In this document: piece after piece, positions 27,819 to 36,601 of the stretch | How the letters are laid out: every line of letters starts with the position of its first letter | Position numbering within the stretch: the first letter of the stretch is position 1 | Origin: Camillea tinctor | Lineage: Eukaryota > Ascomycota > Sordariomycetes > Xylariales > Xylariaceae | Assembly: GCA_022578605.1 (NCBI GenBank) | Contig: MU394062.1 | Location: 124,001 to 188,000 of the forward strand | Length of the DNA: 64,000 nucleotides | Direction: 5' to 3' | Position numbers and translations under genes: made by a program | Notes under the pieces: generated by a model | Database searches by the model: none | What the model was told of the DNA's origin: nothing | Seen by the model: the letters and a program-made list of their open reading frames with translations, nothing else

Positions 27819-28919
27819 ATGAGTATAAAAATGACACAGAAATCTGCCCCTGTCCCTGCCCCTTATAACGTCTTGTGGCGCGCCTACGTTCCGGATACCA
27901 TAATTCCATATCTCCAGCTCATGCGTCTGGATCGACCTAATGGCTACTGGTACTTTTGGTATCCTCATGCTTTTGGAACCCTCTGGGCTGCTATCCAGCA
28001 GCGTTCCCACCCTCAAGACCTCCTCATTATCAACATAATTCTGTTCTGGGGAGTCCTTATCATGCGAGGAGCAACCTGCACCTGGAATGATACTGTCGAT
28101 GTCGACTTTGACCGGAAAGTCTCACGGTGCCGCAGCCGGCCGCTAGCGCGCGGGGCCATCTCAATAACTCAGGCCAACATCTTCACTGCCGCTCAGACAA
28201 TTGTCTCTCTTGCGACCCTGGCGCTACTCCCCCCGCTATGTGCATTGTACGCCGCACCGGCAGTGATCGGCTGGTTCTGCTACCCACTCGCTAAGAGAGT
28301 CACTTACTATCCCCAAGTCGTTCTGGGATTCCCCATGGGCTGGGGTATTTTTGTAGGAGCCGCCTCGATGGGCATGGATCCGCTCCACTTCGCCCCTCTC
28401 CTCGACAGCCTGATGATCGTGGTAAGGGGCGAATCCACAGAGGTATCAGGGTTGTCACTGATCCTGGAAGCTTTGAAGGAGGTACAATTAGAATGGTCTA
28501 TCATAGCCTTCTATGCGAGCAACGTAGTCTGGACCCTGTTGTACGAGCTTGTGTATTCTCACCAGGACGCAGCCGAGGACACCGCGGCTGGGGTCAAAAA
28601 TCTAGTTCTGTTATACGCCAATCCTGATGGTGCAACCCCAGAAAAGCGCTTCGGTACTATGCCGTTACTTTGCCGACTCGCCGTCGTCCAGGTACTATTT
28701 CTGGCTGCTGCTGGCACACTGAGTGGTTTTGGTTTTGGCTACAGTGTCTTAACTGTCACAGGTACTGCAGCCGCACTGGCTACCATGCTGAGCCGCGTAT
28801 GCTTAGAGGATCCACAGTCTTGTGGATGGTGGTTCAAGATAGGAAATGCAAAATACGCCGGAGGGATGATGGTGGCTGGATTAGTAGCTGAATACGTGCA
28901 GCGTGTCTTACTCCCGTGA
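27819..28919 (+). CDS. UbiA-family prenyltransferase
   Basis: Integral membrane aromatic prenyltransferase that transfers an isoprenyl diphosphate chain, usually to a hydroxybenzoate-like acceptor. Single open frame of 366 residues. First Asp-rich motif NDTVDVDFD at residues 90-98 (the NDxxDxxxD signature) and second motif YSHQDAAED with Asp250 and Asp254, both binding Mg-diphosphate. LARGAIS and the GFPMGWGIF segment also match COQ2-type enzymes. About eight or nine hydrophobic helices. Unlike mitochondrial COQ2 it starts almost directly at the catalytic region with no evident targeting sequence, which together with its neighbours points to a secondary-metabolism (meroterpenoid-type) paralogue. 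The acceptor could be the acid handled by the nearby adenylating enzyme; this is inference. Internal ATG at residue 5 is an alternative start. Confidence 0.9.
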   Translation: MSIKMTQKSAPVPAPYNVLWRAYVPDTIIPYLQLMRLDRPNGYWYFWYPHAFGTLWAAIQQRSHPQDLLIINIILFWGVLIMRGATCTWNDTVDVDFDRKVSRCRSRPLARGAISITQANIFTAAQTIVSLATLALLPPLCALYAAPAVIGWFCYPLAKRVTYYPQVVLGFPMGWGIFVGAASMGMDPLHFAPLLDSLMIVVRGESTEVSGLSLILEALKEVQLEWSIIAFYASNVVWTLLYELVYSHQDAAEDTAAGVKNLVLLYANPDGATPEKRFGTMPLLCRLAVVQVLFLAAAGTLSGFGFGYSVLTVTGTAAALATMLSRVCLEDPQSCGWWFKIGNAKYAGGMMVAGLVAEYVQRVLLP

Positions 28920-29681
28920 TTATATACCTACGTAGGTAATATATGCATGTGCTATAACATAGCCAGTCAGATAACATGGTTGTCTCGGAGTTAGCTACCT
29001 AATTCATTTACAAGTTTTGTTACACCAGAGAATTCATGGAAGGGATGAAACTATGAAGACGAGTAGATAGTATGGTGACATTTTTGAAAATCCTACATTA
29101 TGAATTAAGAGCACCTTTCTTAGGCTGTCTTATACTATAAACCCTGTCAATCACATATATTGGTTGTGTATAATCCAGAAAAGCTGTAGGACATGCTGAT
29201 GTTGACTCATATAAAACTCTTTGGCGACTTTTTTGGCTCAACATTTTAACTAAGTAAGCACGCTGGTTAAGGAGGTTAGTTGTGCAATGTACCTATATAA
29301 CCTATAAATCCCAAGTCTGTCGTAATACCTGCAATTAAAGGCCTGCCCATTAAGAATTCTATGGTTACCTAGTAAAGCAAACTTCACCTCTTTCGTTACT
29401 TTATAAGTAGACACATATACAAAAAAAAGGGGGGAACTACCAAGTGTAGTTTATAAGAAGGTTTTAATAAGGCTTAAATATTAGATAGGGTTAGGTAATT
29501 ACGTATATTAGAGAAAATACATTTGGGGCACAAATTGTTTGAATAGTGATAAGGGGTATCCATCATATATAGATAGAGGGGCTATTCCCAGTTACGTATA
29601 TAAAGGGTACAGACCCTCCCATTATCCAGAGATAGACCTAATCAAGTAGCACCATCAGTCTGCTTTTGACACAAATACCCA
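28920..29681. other. Convergent intergenic region
   Basis: 762 bases between stop codons. Very A+T-rich. Begins with a 14-base perfect palindrome TACCTACGTAGGTA (28925-28938) six bases after the prenyltransferase stop. No gene seen. Confidence 0.5.
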
Positions 29682-30908
29682 TCAGACAATATCTCGGCCT
29701 TGAACAGGCGTGTTGTAGTTTTGAACTGGCAAATCTGTCTTTTGGACTGGTATCATCGCATTTTGGCTCCCATTATCATCATCGGGTGGCTTGGAGTGTT
29801 GGAGGGTATCAGATAACTGATATGATTGGGATCTTGCTGATCTGAGTTTCGATTTTGATGAGCCTAGAGTTTCCCTGATGAGTCTGGTCGCCGGGGCTGC
29901 AAGTGGGTTTAGCGCAGGTATACTTCCAATGAGAATCGCAATGTTTCTTTCCATTCCGGACCACGTCAAACCCAGAACCGTGCTGTATGACGAGTCTGGG
30001 GCAGCGGTGGCAGGCTGATGAAGTTGTGTACCGGTCTCAACGGTTCGGATAATGGCGAAAATTCCCGTCCTGTAAAGTGGTTAGTCAATTAACCTGAACG
30101 GCACGGCAGAAATACGCATACACTACACCCATGCCCATCAAGCCCAATATGAGAGACTTGGTCCTCCATCTAAGTTGAAGTTTATGTAAGAAGAAGAAAG
30201 GATATAATGCCAAGAAGAAATCAGAGAAAGCGGAGAAGGCTGGTTCAGTTAGATTTGCATGTAAATTGGCGTCTCTTCGTAGTTAGAGAACTCACCTCCT
30301 TGGAGGAGAGGAAATGCAAGTCTCTGATGTGTGGTCCAGCATGTGCCTGGGGTTAAAGGGTCCCATGATTTCCTATTCGGGTTGCAGGACACATAGAACG
30401 TAATTATAACTATGGTATTAACCACAAATACCAATATCCCTATAGTCCATAGTACGATTTGGTGAAGGCGACTGCCTGAGCCACGAAGTACTCGCGTGTA
30501 TGATATGACGATAGACATCTTTGCAAAGCTCAAGGCATGTATGCAGAATACTTGTGCAAGGAGACTGTAGTATTGCTGAGTTACTGCCTGGTGGTAACTG
30601 AGGTAGAACGTGTGCCGACCTAGACCATTGTTTATAGCAACAAAGTCGATAATGGTGGCGACAAGAGCCTGAAGCTGAGATAATTTTGAGCATCCGAAAG
30701 TGATATGACAAACGTCTGAATCAATAATACTCACCAATGCAAAAACCATTAGGTAGTCATCCCATCCCTTCTGGGAGTACTTCCATCGTGTAAAGCATCG
30801 AAGTGCAACCACGATCGTGGCACTCAGAAACGTTACTGTGGTTCCCACTTCTAGCTTCCAGCCAATATCAATGTCTCCACCAGAAGGTGGCCGAATGTTT
30901 GCCGCCAT
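29682..30908 (-). CDS. Rhodopsin-domain integral membrane protein (SAT4/PTH11-like group)
   Basis: Seven-helix fungal membrane protein of the rhodopsin-domain family often found beside secondary-metabolite genes; function generally unknown. Exons 30735-30908, 30296-30674, 30122-30239, 29682-30069; 352 residues. Visible: R-C-x-T-R after TM1 and WDDYLMVFAL in TM2, GLGRHTFYL, the FAKMSIVISYTRVL helix, a CNPNRKSWD...GTCW extracellular loop, FSDFFLALYPFFFLHKLQL and MGMGVVTGIFAIIRT, all hallmark blocks in the family order. The C-terminal tail (about 70 residues) is polar and Ser/Pro/Gln-rich. The first intron (60 nt) has no stop and keeps the frame, so an unspliced form would add 20 residues. The ATG at 30908 (MAANIRPP) is preferred over the in-frame one nine codons upstream. 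Confidence 0.85.
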
Positions 30909-31906
30909 TATAGAGCGGAAGGACAGGTGAGGCAAGAAGTGATCTTAGAAACGGAAGACATTCACTACACGATTCGACTCAGTTAGAGCAATACTATATG
31001 TCAGAACACTAGGACTCGGAACTTGTATATTTAACGAGACGGCTGAGCACAACTTCTCATACATTAATTATACATACTACAAAAGGTCCATGCAGGTATT
31101 TCGTAGGTTTCGGCCCCCAGGAAGAGGCGGGGGACGGGGTCTAGATCGGGTTTTCGATCACCACAGCCTGTTTTCCATCCTTTCATAGTTACAGATTCCT
31201 AGCTATATGTTGCCCATGTAACGGGCACAATAAGATATGCCGTGTCACCCACTATGATGTACTAATTCCTATAAATAAATCAGAGCCTTGTGAACTGCAC
31301 CGATGTAGTGTCTAATTGGAATGAATAGGTAGTGCAGACCGGCTAGGTAGCTGAGACACCCAGTACGGCTGCAGGTGAAAATGTGTGATAGAGTAGTGAA
31401 GTGTATAATGCACGTTGTTCAGGCAAGATAGGGTAGCACTGGAATCTCACCTAATCAAATAGATCCTCCCGCTTATTTTGGCGAGCAACAGCACTGGGAT
31501 GTAGAGAGGTATATTGAAAAAAAAAAGGAATTTCTAAGCCCTACGTGACATGCTAGGAGAAACAAATCCTGTGACTTCATGAAGACTCTCAACTTTTCCC
31601 ACGGACCTCGCGGGGCATGCGGGATTTCTTCATGGGAAGGCAATATGTTGGCTTAGGCGAGCGGGCTATGATCATTGCTTAATTCTATAGCTGGTGATTG
31701 AGCACTTTAATGTGTTTATTATTACAGTTCTGATTATGATTATAATTTCTGGAATACTCAGATTTTCATCATCACAATAATCTTTACCGCACAACATTGA
31801 ACCACGGTGAGACTGGTTTATTGCACGAGCTATAGAGAAAGTACATTGCTCCTATACTAGGTAGCTAGAATTTCGAAGTAAAAGCTTCGGAGCTTTTTTA
31901 ACATTG
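30909..31906. other. Intergenic region upstream of the rhodopsin-like gene
   Basis: About 1 kb between the start of the membrane-protein gene and the end of the hydrolase gene, both on the minus strand. No gene supported. A short A-run at 31518-31527 and A+T-rich sequence with no clear repeat. Confidence 0.45.
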
Positions 31907-33000
31907 TTACTGAGAACCCTCCACTTTCTTAACGAGATCTTCCAGCTGCTCAGCAACAAAAGATGGGTTATCTTTCTGGATGAAGTGACCCGACTTGGGT
32001 GCGATTAGTGGACCCTTGGCCCTCTCTGGGTCAGTGAGTCCACAGAGCCCTTGGTTGTACTTTTCCCACATACTGCTGCCTCTTAGTCAAATGTAAAATA
32101 GATGAGTACGAATTCACTTACGGTTGGGTATACATCGCAGCCATGCCTAGGGGAACCTTCATCATAGCCCACTCCTCTTGGGAGAATGTCTCGAGCTCAT
32201 GCCCCACGACGGTAATCCAAGGACCTTGGCTTGAAGTCTTGGATCCCTTGAGCTTTGGCTTTGATGGGTCAGGCAGGATGTTCTTGATCTCTCGTCTGTC
32301 GAATCCCTCGCCGTTCTTTGCAGCTGCTGAAAATACGGTCGTCATCTTAGTATAGGCAGCTTCGTACACATCAAGTGGGGTGCCGGGAGGAATCTTCTCC
32401 AGATTAAAGGAAGGACTCTTCGGGTTGGGCCAGATATCAGCATATTCAGTATTTCCAGGGTTGGAGTCAAGAAAGAGGATTCCCTCGACAATGGTGGGAT
32501 ATCTGTTTCAAACGCTAGTTGTTAGTTACAAAGCTTGTAAAAGGCTATAAGGATGTTAAGTATGTTTATTACCTATCAGCATATCTTCGCGCGATATGCG
32601 CGCCTATGCTGTTGTTCACAAAAACGATGCGAGAGGAACGCTCCGGAGAAAGAACCTGGATTAGCTCATGGAGATCGTCGGTGACATCATCCAGCGTGTG
32701 TGCGTAGCCAGGATCCTTTTCTGGCGAGCTTTCACGCGGGTCTCTTGGGGAAGCGCCCTGACCATAACGGTCGTATGTAAGTATCCATGGCTTTGGGGAG
32801 ATAGTCGAGTTCTTTTGAAAGAGTTCGATAGTTGGTTTCCAGATGACTTGTGGAAGCCCAAGGCCATTAAGGCAGACAACGAGGAGGTTGCTTGCTGCAT
32901 CGCCTTGGAAGAGCTCGTACGCAACAGGGGCGCCTGGCTTGGAAGGAAGAGCAACAGTAGGCATGTTGAGAGGTGTCGATGCTGGTGGTGGTGTTTTCAC
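31907..33000 (-). CDS. Alpha/beta hydrolase
   Basis: Alpha/beta-fold hydrolase, possibly an esterase or thioesterase-like tailoring enzyme. Exons 32573-33000, 32122-32502, 31907-32075; 325 residues. Nucleophile elbow is VNNSIGAHIA, an N-x-S-x-G variant of the usual G-x-S-x-G. An acidic residue follows in LFLDSNPGN and the catalytic His sits in KSGHFIQKD near the C terminus. The oxyanion-hole region is LNGLGLP, and TYDRYGQGASPRDP is the family's usual strand-4 loop. The final intron ends at a tandem CAGCAG acceptor, so products with or without one residue (Ser) are possible. It is divergently paired with the adenylating enzyme and a minisatellite sits just upstream of its start. Could release or edit thioester-bound intermediates; that is speculation. 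Confidence 0.85.
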
Positions 33001-33825
33001 TACGCTAATAATGAAATAGGGGGGAGGATGCTTGGCAAGATAAGCTTTAGAATTTAAGCTTATGAAGTCAAGCTTATGAAGTCAAGCTTATGAAGTCAAG
33101 CTTATGAAGTCAAGCTTATGAAGTTAAGCTTCGGAAGTTAAGCAGGTAATCCTGGAGGAGGAAAAGCTTAAAAGCCCAAAGCCCAAAGCCCAAGGTAAGA
33201 TGATGGTCCCAAAGGTTCTTAAACATACTGTACATGTGTACTTGTGTACGTACACAGTAGTCATACACGGTGTGCTATAATAGGTAGGTAGTACATACAA
33301 TGCCAGGAGGTGCTATAATCAAGAAGTGCCTTGCTGCCTGGCAGGCTTTGGTAGCACGACGGAACTGGCGGGCAGAGCCTTCATTGGAAGACATCGAGAC
33401 GTAAGCATCTAACCTAGGTATAACCTAGTGACGCAGAGTGTGGTATCACAAGAAACAAGCCTTTCACGTTCCACTGCCGCAGACTAGGTATGCATGCAAA
33501 GTACTATTTCCCAAGGTTGTTTTCTTACCAACGGGGCGTAGCCTGCCTAGCCTACCGAGCTTACCTAGCCTACCTAGCCAGGTAACCGAATGGGATGTGG
33601 CGTTAATCCTTTACTACTACAACTACCTTCTAGGTTACATGTAACCTATCTACATAGTAAGTACATAGGTTGCTTATAGGTAGGTATTTATGTAGTGAGT
33701 CGGATCTGCTCTATAATTCCATGATAGCTTCATAGAAGAATTAGAACATTTTAAAGTTGGCACCATTACCGAAACTCTAAGTTTTTATTATTATCATCGT
33801 CGTTTAACAAGCCAATTCATTCAAC
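33001..33825. promoter_or_regulatory. Divergent promoter of hydrolase and NRPS-like enzyme
   Basis: 825 bases between two divergent starts. Holds the 14-base minisatellite described separately, a short AAGCCCA tandem (33171-33193) and a run of CCTAGCCTAC-like repeats (33545-33585). Arrangement suggests joint control of the two genes. Confidence 0.5.
33056..33143 (+). repeat. 14-bp minisatellite (AAGCTTATGAAGTC)
   Basis: Six tandem units of 14 bases plus a partial seventh: four identical AAGCTTATGAAGTC, one ending AAGTT, one AAGCTTCGGAAGTT, then AAGC. It starts 55 bases upstream of the hydrolase ATG, so it probably lies in that gene's 5' leader or core promoter. A looser set of AAGCTT-like words precedes it (33040-33055). 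Confidence 0.9.
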
Positions 33826-36098
33826 ATGCCTGGAAAAGTTGTAGACTTACAATCTGAATTGCCTGCATTGGCACTGCCGCCAGACTGTGGGAGGCGTCTA
33901 CCGCCTGCACTTCTGGACGAGATTGCCACCAAAGATCCAGATCGCGTGCTCTATTCAATCCCAAAGACAAATAACATGCAAGACGGCTTTCAAGATATCA
34001 CCTCCAAGATAGCTGCAAATGCAGTCAACCGCTGTGCCCACTGGCTCAAGCAAACTCTGGGTGCTGATAAATCCCGTGTCTTCTGTTACTTGGGACCCCT
34101 GGATTTACGATATATCATCCTCGTGATGGCTGCTCCAAAGGCGGGGCACACTGTAGGTGACCTTCCCTTCCGTGGTTTGGGTAGTGTGTACTATGACTTG
34201 AGCTAACGATGAAACGGAAGGCCTTCTTCACCTCTCATCGGAATAGCCTCGAAGCTCACATATCATTGGTCAAAAGAACTGGCTGTTCGGCTATGCTTCT
34301 TTCAAAGGAACCTCTCTCCATCGCTCACCACATTTTGGAAGCTTGGCTGATGGAAGATGCTATCATCCCAGATTTGGACTACTTTCTGGACGAGCAACTA
34401 GTCGAAGTTGTTCCTTTCCAGAAGACTTTCGACGAAGTCAGGGATGAGCCATTCTGCTTTCTCCACACGTCTGGGTCGACGGGTATCCCCAAGCCTGTAC
34501 CTATCACATATGGGTCATATGGCGGCATGGATTCCCAGCTTATGATCCCATTCCTTGGTCATAAGCCCACATTCGTGAGCTACGTTAAAGGGAAAAGGGT
34601 ATTCCTCGCTCTCCCGGTATTTCACGCCGCAAGTCTCAATTGGACTGTGGGGATCGCCTTGTTCGCCGGCGTGACTTGTGTATTGCCTCCTCCAATACCG
34701 CTCACTGCTGACTTGACCAGCCAAATTTTCCAATATTCCCAGTCATATGGTGCAATAATGGCGCCCTCCCTTGTCGTCGATTGTTACAACAATGACACGT
34801 ATTGTATGAGGATGCTCCAGAACCTGAAATTTATCGTATATGGAGGCGGAATGCTACCAGAAGATATCGGAGATGTTCTTTGTCAGAGGATTAGATTAAT
34901 GACTCTGATGGGATCTTGCGAGACGGCACTGCTCCCTCATCAAATGCTCGATGACCCTCGAGACTGGGAGTATATTTCTCTAAGCCCCTGCCTCGGTCAT
35001 GTATTCAAAGATGATCGCGACGGCCTAGGCAATCTGACAATTGTAAGACAAGAAAAGTATAAGCTGCACCAAGGTGTCTTCTCAACATTCCCCGAGAAGC
35101 AAGAACATGCCCTAGGCGATTTATTTGAACCTCATCCTCTCAAACCTGGGCTATGGCGCTTCAGAGCGAGAGCAGACGACATCATATCTTTCACCACAGC
35201 AGAGAAACTCAATCCCTCCACTATGGAGAGTACTATTCAGGCAAACCCCCTTGTCAAGTCGGCCGTCATTGGTGGCCAAGGCCAGTTCCAAGCATCCCTG
35301 CTCATCGAACCCCGTGAGTATCCCAGGAACGCGTTAGAAGAACAGGCCTACCTCGACGAGATATGGCCGAGCATTGTTCAGGCCAACCGTAACTGCCCAG
35401 CCCACGGCCGCATCATGAAGGGATTCGTGATGCTGACAGACCCCGCGAAGCCTCTTCCGCGTGCTAGTAAGGATACTGTGCAACGTCATGCTGTTTTCAA
35501 GCTTTATGAGCCAGAGTGGAAAGCCCTTTATGAGCGCCAAGCTCGGCTCAACCCGACTTCAAAAGAACCTGTAGCGCATTCTTCCACATCCTCCGGAAAA
35601 CCTCACAGCAATCCAGTAGCAATAGATGATGCTGCGGTATTATCAGATAAAATGACCTTTGCAATTGAGGCTATCGTCGAGCAGAAACTTTCAGCAGCTC
35701 TCGACCGGTTCGCATCTGCACTGGTGGCAGCTGCTGAGCAGCTCAATTCTGCAGGCTCTTCTGTCTACCACTCTGCTGTACACGAAACAAAATCTGCCAC
35801 GAGAGGAGTAACTGCTTCCAAGGGAACCATGAATGGCACCTTCAGTAATCCAAAGGGGGTCAATGAACGTCTTCGCAAGATAATCCACGAAACGCTGGCC
35901 GAGAATCTTGAAGCTGATGACCTTGACGATGACTCTGATCTTTTCAAGCTCGGACTCGATAGTCTCCAAGTGGCTTCACTTCTGAATGCGATCAATGCGT
36001 TTATTGTTAAGTCCGGGCAGCCAGTGGATCTGATCCGAAGCGAAACCATCTACTCAAACCCAACCGTCGCGAAGTTGGTAGCAGTGGTTCTCAAGTAA
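33826..36098 (+). CDS. NRPS-like adenylate-forming enzyme (A-T)
   Basis: Adenylates a carboxylic acid with ATP and loads it on its own carrier domain. Two exons: 33826-34152 and 34221-36098, 68-nt intron; 734 residues. The adenylation domain spans roughly residues 20-520 with the P-loop core HTSGSTGIPKPVP, a later YGGGMLPE block and RADDIISFTTAEKLNP in the hinge/A8 region. A low-complexity linker (PVAHSSTSSGK, then Ala-rich) leads to a carrier domain ending DLFKLGLDSLQ with the phosphopantetheine serine. The protein stops about 50 residues after that serine. The relatives it most resembles, fungal A-T-R carboxylic-acid-reductase-type enzymes, carry a terminal reductase, and others a thioesterase; here there is neither. 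The substrate may be an aryl acid given the UbiA neighbour; not provable from sequence. Confidence 0.87.
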
Positions 36099-36601
36099 TT
36101 GAAACAGAGACAGTTATGTATTTCTATACTTTGTATTGATTCAGGCAATAGAACTAGGCTTTGCATGTCTTCCCAGTCCCAGTATAAGTCGTGAAGGGTT
36201 TAAAAGATAACCTAGGTACATAAATATGCAATAAAGCAGCCCACTATGTTAGCGCGTTAAGTGGTCCCAGCGCGTCGGATCGCGCATCTTAGGGGATTCT
36301 GAGGTAATCTTTTTTTTGATTGTAACGCAGCAGCACAAGCACAGGTATTTTATGTACCTTAACCTTATTAACCTTACCTTAGGTACATAAGCTAAATCTT
36401 CTTATCCGTTGTCCTGGGTGATAATTACAACAAACCAGACTTTACCAACCTTTTTCTAGACTGACCTAGGAAGGGATAACTACTTAGACGCCATGCTTCC
36501 TTGCAGCGAAGATTGACTAAGAAGCCTCAGTGTCAATTGACACTACATATTCCCCTACCCTACTTATCTCCTTTCGACCGGCCATCCATTTACCAGCAGG
36601 T
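36099..36601. promoter_or_regulatory. Intergenic region upstream of ORC4
   Basis: 503 bases between the A-T gene stop and the ORC4 start, same strand. A+T-rich, with repeated ACCTTA words (36355-36385) and an ACCTAGGTA (36211-36219). No gene. Confidence 0.45.

Noticed and set aside
30675..30734. 60-base in-frame segment in the rhodopsin-like gene as coding sequence
   Set aside because: It has a good GTGAGT donor and CAG acceptor, and removing it restores the usual spacing between TM2 and TM3; I treat it as an intron, though retention is possible.
33055..33200. CRISPR-like array from the tandem repeats
   Set aside because: Units are contiguous 14-mers without spacers, in a eukaryotic promoter; it is a minisatellite.
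36530..36601. Upstream extension of ORC4
   Set aside because: The frame is open but would need a non-ATG start; the ATG at 36602 gives a normal N terminus.
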